Shown piece by piece: positions 50,425-60,719 of a stretch of DNA of 64,000 nt. The translations under genes were made by a program, and so were the position numbers. This stretch comes from Jacaranda mimosifolia (Eukaryota; Streptophyta; Magnoliopsida; Lamiales; Bignoniaceae), in assembly GCA_018894105.1 (NCBI GenBank), contig CM032127.1:7099001-7163000 (forward strand), in the 5' to 3' direction. The notes below the pieces were generated by a model that was not told the origin of the DNA, did not search any database, and saw only the letters and a list, made by a program, of their open reading frames with translations. How positions within the stretch are numbered: position 1 is the stretch's first letter; each line of letters opens with the position of its first letter.

Positions 50425-51372
50425 CTAGCCAGCATTAGCCCTGAAACGACCAGGCTGAAATATTTCCAAACCTTGCAAGACCATAAGTGCCTGTCTTACT
50501 CTTGCAATGAGATCCCATTTCAATTAACCAGATCCAAGTAGGTCCATTAACCATGTTTTTTACAGCAATTTACTCTATAGACAAGAGGAAATCTAGAAGC
50601 AATTTTCATTCAAACTCCACTACTGAAAGACAATTTCTCCAAAAATCATTCTTTGTGTGTGGCCCCAACACATCCAGTCTTCACCACAATCTCTAAACTT
50701 TCTCTCAAAATTTCCCTTTCCTCAATTAACATAATCTTTATTATCAAACAAAAAAAGATTAACATTATCTTTTTTGGGCACAGTATACAGTTTCTGTAGT
50801 GTCGCCAACTTCTCGAATGAGTACAGAGAGTATGCTTACAAATTCATCCCTTTTAGTAATGCAGAACCCAAATTATGCCTGACAGAACTAAATACAAGTA
50901 TAAAACTATAAGAAGCCTTCTGCAATAAGGCAGTCAACATTGAGAAGGGGCTTCAAATTTCAATTGGTAACATTTCGGATTGCTCCATTAACCTTTGGCA
51001 TTTTCCCACTCTTAATTTACCAAACAAAATCACAGATAACCCACGAACTTCTAAACTTCTGAAATCCTAAACAATTAATCGATATCTAAATTAAAATGAA
51101 AATGAAAACATCAATCACATAGTGCAATCATTTCAATTGATCAAAGAGTAATGGCAAAACAATTTCACACTTCCTCTAACCAGAAAAAACAGACAAGAAT
51201 GAAACTTTAGAAGGAGAATGAGGAAATTGATTTATACCTGATTCGCCAATGGGATGAAACCAAGAGCAAAGAAGAAGAGATTAAACAAACAAACTCCAGG
51301 CTCAGGCCTCAAGAGCAAGACTTTTTGAAACAATCCCGGCGTTTCCCGAAGCTTCTTCGCGTCCCCATCCAT
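50425..51372 (-). CDS. Candidate two-exon micro-gene, small hydrophobic protein
   Basis: Exon 1 (51372-51238) is 45 codons and exon 2 (50454-50425) is 9 codons plus TAG. The donor CAG|GTATAA and the acceptor ATATTTCAG| are good and phase 0 is kept. The 54-residue product would start MDGDAKKLRETPGLFQKVLL, carry one hydrophobic helix (VCLFNLFFFALGFIPLA), and end NQPGRFRANAG. Exon 1 is richer in G+C than its surroundings. I do not recognise the family. Against it: a TATAAATG box overlaps the ATG region, so the exon could instead be a non-coding leader of the PPR transcript, and a second frame in exon 2 (after a shift) also reads as a hydrophobic peptide (LVVSGLMLASLFNNVICQ). Confidence 0.35.
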
Positions 51373-51399
51373 GCATTTATAGAAGTGCTGAATATTTGC

Positions 51400-52190
51400 G
51401 CTTGGTTGAACGTGGTAAGCGCGACATAAGACACGAGCGTGACGATTTTAGCCAGAATTTAATTTTTTTTATGAACATCTAAAAATAATAAAATAATAAC
51501 TATAAAAATATAATTATGTTTTAATTAAGATAATAACATTTTACGATCAATTTTCAAGCGTCAACCATTACATTTAAGAATAGTTACATAAATACATAAA
51601 AGTTTATACTTTTCAGACTCTAAGGTTTAATATTGATTGAATATCATTATAATCAAAGGGTAAGTCAAAATTATTGAATTTAAAGAAATAACTTGTTTTC
51701 TCATTCATAATAAATAAATTCAAAATTATTTATATTTTAAGTTTCGAATGGTTAAAATATTAATTAAAAATTAATTTTTATTCAAAGGATTACTCAAAAT
51801 TACAGAAAATTAAAGAAAAAAACTCACTTTTCTAATGATAATAAATAAAGTCAAAATTATTTACCTTTTCAAGTCTAGAACATTATATATTATTAAAATA
51901 TTATGATATAATGAAAGGAAGTTAAAATGATAAAAATTAATGTACTTATGCAAATTTAAAATAAAACTCTTAATTAACTACATTATTTAAGACATCTTTT
52001 TTATTAAAATTAAAAATCTCCTGCATTTAGTTAAATAAATTTATTAATATTTAAATATGACAACAATCCAAAATGGCTTCCTAAGATTTTCCCAAAATTT
52101 TTAGCTTGAAGAATTCAAATTGAAAAAAATATAATATACTAAAATTAAAAATAAACAATAGTTAAAGAATTAAAATTTTCTCATAAAAGT
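51400..52190. other. AT-rich intergenic DNA
   Basis: No gene or bounded element was recognised. Two loosely similar stretches (51660-51720 and 51780-51860, sharing TCAAAATTA and ATAATAAATAAA words) may be an old tandem duplication. Confidence 0.4.
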
Positions 52191-52208
52191 CAAAACATGA
52201 AGTATTTG

Positions 52209-52329
52209 TAAGTCGAGTGGCTTGTGGCCCAATGGCATGAGTTTCCCACATAATGTGGGAGGTCAGAAGCTCGAACCCTAACGGATTCCTAATGTGTGTG
52301 TATAAATAAAAATAAAAAGAAAAAAGAAA
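52209..52329 (+). mobile_element. tRNA-derived SINE with 17-bp TSDs
   Basis: The head carries an A-box-like TGGCCCAATGG (52225-52235) and a B-box-like AGCTCGAACCC (52268-52278), spaced as in tRNA-derived SINEs, followed by a TGTGTGTATAAAT / A-rich tail. It is flanked by AAAACATGAAGTATTTG (52192-52208) and AAAACATGAAGTTCTTG (52330-52346), two mismatches in 17. This is the pattern left by target-primed insertion. It does not fold as a complete tRNA and is not a tRNA gene. Confidence 0.75.
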
Positions 52330-52457
52330 AAAACATGAAGTTCTTGCAAATATTTGTATATGTCCCGAACTATAAGTACAATAAATATGAAAAATAAAAT
52401 AAATCGAACTTATAAATATCAATTGTTTGTAGGCCGAGATTCAGACAAACTTCCCAT

Positions 52458-52741
52458 TCATGGTGGGGGCAGCATCGCAGTTTGCTGGTGCACCGTCTCG
52501 AGTAACGGCGGCAACATTTTGTAAACTCCGGCAGCAACTTCTTTCATTGCAGTAGTACGACTACTCGTCCCACCAGCAGCACAAGCACTCTCCTGAGTAC
52601 TTCCATTATTTGTCCTAATGCTGATCTTGGGCTACAGCCACGTAGATCTTCAGCGTTAATCTTGCCTAGTGGTTGATGCATTCGGCCATCCATCATCAAG
52701 TAATTCCTCAAGGCTGCATAGTTTCCTCCCAGAGCATCAAG
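52458..52741 (-). pseudogene. Frameshifted gene fragment, family not recognised
   Basis: Read on the minus strand, frame one gives LDALGGNYAALRNYLMMDGR then MHQPLGKINAEDLRG; just after this the sequence becomes coherent in another frame as [40 protein letters not shown] and [12 protein letters not shown] then TGA at 52458. Each frame alone meets stops. Protein-like composition switching frame at one point suggests a broken C-terminal coding fragment, or an unseen intron. The upstream side ends about 20 bp from the MITE at 52761. I cannot name the parent gene. Confidence 0.45.
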
Positions 52742-52760
52742 AAGGGTGCATATGCAAGAG

Positions 52761-53130
52761 GGTGTTTGGGTGAATTTATAAACTTTAAAAAATATTTTAT
52801 AAGATGTTTGAGAGTTTATTAAATGTCAAAAAATGTTTGATAATTTTATTTTTTAAAAAAATTATAAATTTTTAAATAAGATGTTAGGAGTTTATAAGCT
52901 CTTTTGTTTTTAAAAAAAAAAAAAAGAGTTTCTAATTTATTTTTAAGATCTTAATAAAAGCTTCCTTAATTTTAATTATTTTAATTATAAAATTACCATT
53001 GTGGACATCTTATAAGTTTCAAGATTTTATTTCGTTTAATACTTTAAAAACTTTTTTTTTTTAAAAAATCTAGCACGTTATAAGCTCCATCTTATAAGAT
53101 ATATGAATCTATAAAACCTTTTATAAATTG
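52761..53130. mobile_element. GGTGTTTG MITE, copy B (degraded right end)
   Basis: It starts GGTGTTTGGGTGAATTTATA and follows the same motif order as the element at 13618: AATATTTTATAAGATGTTTG, GTTTGATAATTT, ATAAGATGTTAGGAGTTTAT, then the ATCTTATAAG palindromes. The right terminal CAAACACC is not seen, so the end near 53130 is approximate. Confidence 0.55.
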
Positions 53131-54235
53131 GCATCTTGCACCTTTAATTTGTTTTTGGCGAAAAGAGGAGATCAGTCAGGACAATGAAGTACTTGGCTTA
53201 GATTTTTTTGCCTTCTCATTTAACAATTAATTAATGTTTGAGGACATCAATGAGCTGCTTTTTAAAGAAGATATATAGAAATTAAACTAGCTAGATGCAT
53301 TGCCGAACAAGCATGTAGTATATGAATTAATTAATTACCCACCTTGGTTTCATATTCAACTCTGTCTTTGGATCAATATAATCTTCATATCTGCGTCAAT
53401 TATTGGCTGCATTTTGAAGAGTTTGACATTTTCTCAGGCCTGATTGGTTTTATTTTCATTTTCATCATTTTTAAAATTTTAAAAAATAACTAATAAAAAT
53501 GAATTGAAAATAAGTTTGTATTTGAATAGGTTATTGAAATAATAATGATTATGTTGGGTTTAGTAGGTTGTAAGTAGAGAGAAATAGTAATAATAAAATA
53601 GAGATAGAAAATATATAAGTTATTGAGGATTGTGTTTTGAAAATAAAAATAATTTTGAGTGAAATACGTAAAAAGTGATGTATTTCCATTTTTAAATAGT
53701 ACAAAAATGTAAAAATGAGGTATGAAAATGAAATCAAACGGGCCTACACCAATCTCTCCCCTCATCTTGGGTCTGCGGGGTCAGCTTTGGCCTAGTTTGC
53801 GGCTTCCGTCTGAGTTTTCTGGCCCAAGTAGGAAAAAACTTCATGGCCGACGTGTCAATCAACTGTTTAACATTTGTGTTGTAGATCAAGAGCTCGAATT
53901 GATTCGACTCAAACTAAACTTTCTCAAAGACTTGCAGCTTATTATTTTTCATCTCCCGTTTAAGTTTAATCGTTATATTTGTAGTAATTATTTCATCAGT
54001 AGGCTTCAGCTCACTTTAGTGTGGGAGTGCATTTTGGTGGGCTTCCTTAATTAGGTGTTTTGACCTTTTATCTTATTTATTATTTAATTAATTAAACCCT
54101 TTTAGTTTATTTTTACATTTTTACCTTTAAAAGTCTAGCTAACTCACTTCACATACTAAATATTTTCATGGGAGGCTAAATGGAAGTAATAGTTTAGGGG
54201 TCGTAAAAATTAGGAATATGGATATCTCAAATCAT
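53131..54235. other. Intergenic DNA
   Basis: AT-rich; no supported gene. The 110-codon plus frame at 53722-54054 has no recognisable domain and overlaps minus-strand low-complexity frames; the GC-richer part at 53740-53900 may be a transposon fragment. Confidence 0.4.
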
Positions 54236-54239
54236 ATTA

Positions 54240-54610
54240 CAATATTGAGGAATCAAGGGGCCAATGCAGACGGGAGTAGTGCAAGAGAACATAAAATCTG
54301 TACTATAACATGCTGGAGTGAATGCAAACCAGGGGATGGGAGTAGTAGAATGGAATATAAAAGTTGTATTGTATCTACCAGATTGAATGAGAATCAGGCG
54401 ATGATGAAGTATATGATTCTAAATTGGCGTATATTTTACGTATTGATTTGGACAAATTATACTTGGTGTAACACAAACTGCATTGGAAGTAATATAAACT
54501 GTAATAGAAGTAGCACAAATTTTACCGAGAGTACCATCTGCTTGAGTTAATGAATCCCTGGCGATGGTGAAGTGCTTGCTTCTCAATTTACGTATGTTCT
54601 ACGTGTTCTT
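54240..54610. repeat. Imperfect nested tandem repeats
   Basis: CGGGAGTAGTGCAAGAGAAC (about 54269) and TGGGAGTAGTAGAATGGAAT (about 54338) head two units about 68 bp apart, each followed by a TGTA.TAT...GAATG motif. A second pair, GGCGATGATGAAGTATATGA (about 54398) and GGCGATGGTGAAGTGCTTGC (about 54559), lies about 160 bp apart, each followed by TTACGTA..TTCTACGT-like sequence. A 110-codon frame runs through it but looks like repeat read-through. Confidence 0.45.
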
Positions 54611-55369
54611 CTGCATGCTTGTATTTCTAGGTTTCTTTGCTATCAATCTTGTTAGCACCTAGAAGACATCGTGCTTGAGTTTGAATATTCTGATAGGCAG
54701 AGTATCGTAGTTTAGGGACATAAATCTTGTAGCTTAGTCACAATACACTTAGTACAACAATGGGTGTGAGATAGAGTCCATTACATTATCTTATAGCTTA
54801 AGTCTCACTTAGTTTATTAAGACTTGCATGAAGAACATAGGTAAGATAATTGTGGTCCTATTTCTAAAGAAATTCCATTGTCAACTATCAAAGAATTTAA
54901 CCTAATATGTGTTGGTAAAATAGAGCAATCAATCATAACAAACTATTAGCGTTACATTTAATTTTTGAAGTTAAATCAACATTTCAAAAGTAGCTGAATA
55001 GAGGACAAAGCTCCACCGAACAAGCACGCATAATGCCTACAACAAAATAATAACAATAAATATAAAATAAAGTGAGCAAAGCGAAAGTTCCATCACCATA
55101 ACGTTCATTCCTCCTTTTTATTAGCAAGCAGAACAACTAGAGGCATGCCTTGGAAAAAATCATAGGTACAAAAAGGGAGGAAACAACTAGAGGCAATTAC
55201 ATTGGTTAAACGATTAAAATTGGGATATTAACTTTTTCAACAATACCCATTTCTCAAAAATTATTGGTGAGAAAAAAAATCAAAAATGAAAAAACATAAT
55301 TACTCCAAAGTTCACCAATCACAAGAAAGATTTAAGAGGGAAAGTAAATGAAGGGATTAATTGATTCTA
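54611..55369. other. Intergenic DNA
   Basis: No gene or bounded repeat was recognised. AGGCATGCCTTGG and an ACAACTAGAGGCA word repeated at 55132 and 55184 hint at a local duplication. Confidence 0.35.
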
Positions 55370-56197
55370 GGGAAAATTGGGTTTTACCCTGTAAAAATAG
55401 AAAAGAGTAAAAAAAAAATTATTAAAAAAAAGGCCAAAAATTTCTTTATATTTTTGAAAATATAGTAAATTAACATCTTCCATCTAGCAGTGAACTACAC
55501 GCGTGGCAATTACAATTTGTTTTGTACTTTTTGCTGCTAAAATGATAATTTTGTCTTAAACATCAATTGTTGGATATCTTAAAAAAATAAACGATTCATA
55601 TTAATTTTATCTATAAAAAATATAAAATATATAAATATATTTTTACATATATACACATATATATAATAAATATATATATAATTCGGTCCCACCAGATTGC
55701 ACCACCAACACAACCCCCCACCCACCCACTCACCTACCTTACCTGCCATGGCCATTCCATGGCAGCCGTTTTGACCATTGCAGCGCCGGGGGCGGTCATG
55801 GCCGATTCGTGCGGGCAGGCCGCCGCTTGTGGGTTGGGGTGGCTAGGTTAGATATATATATATATATAAAATAAGTAATTAATGTATAAATATAATATAA
55901 TATATGATATATTTACATATAAATATATTAATAAAAAAATATGTAAAAAAATAAAAATAAATAAATTATAAATAATTTTTAAAATTTAAAAATAAAAAAA
56001 TTAGTGTGAAAGAGGATATGTAAAATTATATTAAAATAAATAAATAAATTGAATTAAAAATATATGAAATAATTAAGGGCAGTATAGTATTTATATGTTA
56101 AAATTAGAGTTAAATTGCAGTAAATAAGGAGTGGGAGGCGGTATGCATAATTTTTAAAAATACAAGAATATTTTTTATTTCTTTATTTTTATATAGG
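55370..56197. repeat. GC-island composite repeat, copy 3
   Basis: Left part GGGTTTTACCCTGTAAAAAT, then AACATCAATTGTTGGATATC and CGATTCATATTAATTTTATC, which line up with copy 4 (AAATCAACCGTTGGATCTAT, GACGGTTCAGATCATTTCTA). Then TATATA tracts, an ACCCCCCACCCACC tract (about 55712), an island at 55745-55850 with GCCATGGCCATTCCATGGCA, and TATATA again. The right part (GGAGGCGGTATGCATAATTT) matches copy 2. The 6.7-kb Mutator-like element begins a few bases later, so it apparently inserted at or near the right end of this repeat. Confidence 0.55.
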
Positions 56198-56859
56198 GAT
56201 GTTTTTCGGTTAATTAGAAAAAAATCCCTAATCCTACTTTCATTTTAGTGATCAGTCCCCATTTGAATTTTTAAACACTAAACTCCCTACTTTTTCACAA
56301 AACTTAGAAATCACTCCCCATATCTTTTAGAAAGACACATATATCCTTGTAGTTAGAGAAAACAACAAAAATACCTGAGAAATGCGTTTTTCTCTTCAAG
56401 AAGAATGCTTTCATTTATTTTTTTTCTAAAATCGACGACTTCTCCAAGCGGCCAAACAAAAGGGCGCGAAATCGTTCCTCTGCCATTGATGGGATAAAGA
56501 AAAAAAAAAAAGACACCAAAATTTTCGCCATTTTTTTTGTGACAATGGAAGGAGAAACAATGGCAACAAGAAGCGAAATACAAAAAGAAGTGATAAAAAG
56601 AAACAAATGTATGTTTTCTGCATTTACAGTTTTAAATATCTGTGATTTTTCAGTGTTATATTTATTTATTGTCTATTTTCTCATGTTTAGGGTTTTTATT
56701 TCCTATTTAGTTGTTAAACACTTGAACCCAATTGATATATATAATTTTATTTGTGAAATGGGAAGTTTTTGATTTGTACTTGAAAGGCATGAAAGTTGTA
56801 CTTCACTTTTTTGAGGTTTATACTTCCTTTTACCTGAAATTATACGGTGAAATTATCTG

Positions 56860-57285
56860 AAAGTGGTAGTATATTATTTGTGGTACAAACATCCAAGCTT
56901 GCAGTACACATTAAGCAAAAGTGTAGTATATAATCTTTATAACTGTAGTATATTTTAGAAGCAAATGTAGTATAAATATTCAAACTTGCAGTACACATTA
57001 AGCAAAAGTGTAGTATGTAATCTGTATAACTGCAGTACATTTTAAAGGCATTTGTAGTACAAAATATTCAAAGCTGCAGATTAAATGAAATTATAGTATA
57101 TAATTTGTGTGCATACAGTACATTTTAGAAGCACCTATAGTACAAAAGTATTCAAGCATGTAGTATACATTAACTGAAAATGTAGTATATAATTTGTGTA
57201 TCTGTAGTACATTTTAGAAGCAACTGTAGTACAAAATATTTAAGCCTGTAGTATACATTAAATGAAAGTATAGTATATAATCTAT
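56860..57285. repeat. Minisatellite array A, left part (period about 83-88 bp)
   Basis: Five units, each with TAGTATATAATNTGTGTA, CAGTACATTTTAGAAGCA, TGTAGTACAAAATATTCAAG and CTGCAGTATACATTAA. Unit starts near 56923, 57010, 57093, 57182, 57270. The array resumes at 57984 after the GC-richer insert. Confidence 0.85.
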
Positions 57286-57289
57286 GTAA

Positions 57290-57983
57290 AGATAAGCTAA
57301 ATTCATACGGTGCAAAAAGATATCAGAGTTGAGTTGGGGCACCGCATACACTTCAAGTCCTTATGTATATGTTGATAAGGACGTCAATGGATCGAGTGGA
57401 GGAGAATGTCATGTGTCGCTCATTGGAGAAGAATGGCGACCTTGACTTCAAGGGGCATTAAGAGCGACAAGGCGTTGTCGGCTCACTCGGTAAGGCGAAA
57501 AAAGCCCATGAGTAGAGACTCTTACGAGGTTCGGTTTGAAAAACTATTTCAATGGCATATTCCTTAAGTTATGAGGATGCTTCCCACCAAGTTTGAAGTC
57601 ATTCCGTGTCCATTTGGGCACCGAACATTGAGGGCGACCTGGAGTGGTCTTACTGCACGCAGGTAGTGCAAAGATGCATTGAGCAGAGTGGCTTGGAAAA
57701 GGAATTTTGTGAAACTGTTTCAGTGGGGTGTTCCTTGAGGTGTTGGCAACGTTCTCACCAAGTTTCACCAGTAGACGATTCCGTTTGGATAGGAAACGGC
57801 GAAGATGTTTAGAATGCAGCAGTGCAGTGGCAATGCTGGAATTCCAGCTTATTGCGAGTGTAATTACTGTTTCATGGAGAATCGGACGGGGCTGGAACTT
57901 TGTGGAGTTAATGTATAAGCCGAGAGCTATCCAACGGTTCAAGCGGCAAGTGATTTGGACGCCGGGAGAGGAAGTTGCGAAAA
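57290..57983. other. GC-richer insert interrupting array A
   Basis: About 690 bp of mixed composition, much richer in G+C than the arrays on each side, break array A. It contains an internal diverged duplication: TATTCCTTAAGTTATGAGGA...CACCAAGTTT (about 57559-57594) and TGTTCCTTGAGGTGTTGGCA...CACCAAGTTT (about 57728-57766). A minus-strand frame of 152 codons (57544-58002) and plus-strand frames of 68 and 86 codons run through it, without a recognised domain. It may be an LTR or other transposon fragment, or host DNA captured by the Mutator-like element. TG...CA ends with a duplication were looked for and not found. Confidence 0.5.
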
Positions 57984-58530
57984 TATAGTACAAAACATTC
58001 AAGCCTATAAATTAAATGAAATTATAGTATATAATCTGTGTATATGCAGTATATTTTATAACCATCTATAGTACAAAAATATTCAAGTGTGCAGTATACA
58101 TTACTGAAAATATAGTATATAATATGTGTATCTGTAGTACAGTTTAAAAGCAACTGTAGTACAAAATATTTAAGCCTGCAGTATACATTAAATGAAAGTG
58201 TAGTATATAATCTGTGTAACTGAGTACATTTTAGAAGCAAATATAGTATAAACATTTATGCTTGCAGTACACATCAGGCAAAAGTGTAGCATATAATCTA
58301 TGTAACCGCAGTACATTTTAGAAGCATCTGTAGTACAAAACATTCAAGCATGTAGATTAAATTAAATTATAATTTAATATTTGTATATATGCAGTACATT
58401 TTAGAAGCATATGTAGTACAAAAATATTCAGGCATGTAGTATACATTAACTGAAAATGTAGTATATAACTTGTGTATCTATAGTATATTTTAGAAGCAAT
58501 TGTAGTACAAAATATTTAAGCCTGTAGGGT
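57984..58530. repeat. Minisatellite array A, right part
   Basis: Continues the unit of 56860-57285: TAGTATATAATCTGTGTA, GCAGTACATTTTAGAAGCA and TGTAGTACAAAATATTTAAG recur about every 85-90 bp for six units. Confidence 0.85.
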
Positions 58531-58629
58531 TTGAATCATACTTTGTATGTACATACATATGTAAATTGAAGCATACTTTGTTTATAATATTATTTTGCAT
58601 GTAAGTATAATTTTCCATCAAGTATTTAT

Positions 58630-59565
58630 AATATTTTGATTTCAATACAATATGAGGGAAATGAAATACAAATGTAGAATGAACAAAGTATAAATGGTGT
58701 TATGTTGAAGTACATTTCAATTCAATTGAAATTGAATAGTGAATTTGAGTACAATATGATAGAAATGAATTACAAATATAGAAAAAATAAAGTATAAATG
58801 GTGTTATGTTGAAGTACACTTCAATTAAATTGAAATTATGTAGTGAATTTAAATACAATATGATGAAAATGAAGTATAAATATAGAAGAAATAAAGTATA
58901 AATGATGTTATATTGAAATACAGTTCAATTAAATTGAAATCGAGCAGTGAATTTGAGTGCAATATGAGGAAAATGAAGTACAAACGTAGAACAAATAAAG
59001 TATAAATATTGTTATGTTGAAGTACAGTTCAATTAAATTGAAATCGGACAGTGAATTTGAGTATAATATGATGGAAATAAGTACAAACGTAGAACAAACA
59101 AAGTATAAATGGTGTTATGTTGAAGTACACTTCAATTAAATTGAAGTTGGACAGTGAATTTGAGTACAATATGATGTAAATGAAGTACAAATGTAGAACA
59201 AATAAAATATAAATGGTGTTATGTTGAAGTACACTTCAACTAAATTGAAATCGAATAGTGAATTTGAGTACAATCTGATATAAATGAAGTACAAATATGG
59301 AACAAACAAAGTATAAATGATGTTATGTTAAAGTACACTTCAATTAAATTAAAATCGGGCAGTGAATTTGAGTACAATATGATAAAAATAAAGTACAAAT
59401 ATAGAACAAATAAAGTATAAATGGTGTTATGTTAAAGTACACTTCAATTCAATTGAAATCGGATAGTGAATTTGAGTACAATATGATGAAAATATAGTAC
59501 AAATGTAGAACAAATAAAGTATAAATGGTGTTATGTTGAAGTACACTTATTGCAATTGAATAATT
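58630..59565. repeat. Minisatellite array B (period about 104 bp)
   Basis: Nine units. The shared core is AAGTATAAATGGTGTTATGT, GAAGTACACTTCAATTAAAT, TGAAATCG..AGTGAATTTG and GAGTACAATATGATG. Unit marks (GGTGTTATG or its variants) lie near 58696, 58799, 58904, 59009, 59111, 59215, 59319, 59422 and 59527, so the period is very regular. Confidence 0.9.
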
Positions 59566-59879
59566 AGTCTCCAATAATTGTAGTGATAGTCAAGTACAAT
59601 ATTTTGAGATTATCAAATCAGATGAAGTACGTATTTGTACGGGTTATAGGGTAGATATTATTATCAAATGCTCATTTATTTACATCTTTGAAAACATAAG
59701 TATTCTTTACATTACTGCGATTGATAACATTCATTCGTTGAACATTAGTGGTTAACACTTTAAAACTTTAATATTATTTTATTCATATAATAAATATTAC
59801 ACACATTTTTAGAGTTTGATTATTAATTACTGAGGCTTAAAAAACAAATCATGGAACAAATTTCAATTCAATAATATTA

Positions 59880-60450
59880 GTAAAAATATTAAGAAATGGA
59901 GTACATAATGGCCGAAATGAAATACAAATGTCGTGAAATCAAGTATAAATATTTCAGATTGAGGTACGAAACGCTGATACAATATCCATTTGCTAACTTC
60001 CACGCTAAACAATTACATTATTGCCAAAAAGAAGTACAAATGTCATGAAATCAAATACAATTCTACCAAATTGGGGTACAAAAAAACTGATATCCCGGAC
60101 AACATGGAAAAATGTCAATTTCACGCTAAATCAAATACATAATTGCCGAAATGAAGTACAATTGTCATGAAATCAAGTATAATTCTCCCAGATTATGGTG
60201 CAAAATAACTGAGATCTCCGACAACATACAAAAATGTCAATTTCACGCTAAATCAAATACATAATTGCCGAAATAAAGTATAATTGTCATGACACCAAGT
60301 ATAGTTCTCCCAGATTGGGGTACAAAATAACTGATATCTCGGACAATATACAAAAATATCAATTTCACGCTAAATCAAGTACATGATTACCGAAATAAAG
60401 TACAAATGTCATGAAATCAAGTATAAATCTCCTATATTAAGGTACGAAAT
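59880..60450. repeat. Minisatellite array C (period about 120 bp)
   Basis: Four to five units with TTGCCGAAATGAAGTACAA, TGTCATGAAATCAAGTATAA, TCTCCCAGATT.GGGTACAAA, CTGATATC..GGACAACAT and CAATTTCACGCTAAATCAA. Marks near 59909, 60023, 60143, 60263 and 60387. Confidence 0.85.
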
Positions 60451-60719
60451 TTAGCTAGATTACTTATTCTTTGCAGGTTCGACGATTATGCCATGTTCTA
60501 CCACACCTTTTACACTTAATTACACGTTTCTCAATTTGTGATGGAATCCTCTATGTCCTTCTATGCCCAGGTTGAGATCGGCAATCAGGTGCATTAATGA
60601 CGCCATCATCATCTAGAGGGAACATATGCATATCATACGTAGGAATAGTGTTTATCACTGCTTGGTATGCTTGTTGATACATCTCAACTCGGTAATATTG
60701 ATCGGTAAAGTCATACGAT

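Noticed and set aside
52209..52329. tRNA gene
   Set aside because: Box-like motifs are present but no complete cloverleaf; the A-rich tail and target duplications show a SINE.
57544..58002. 152-codon minus-strand frame in the insert
   Set aside because: No motif recognised and it crosses the junction between insert and array, so it is unlikely to be a real gene; kept only as part of the insert description.
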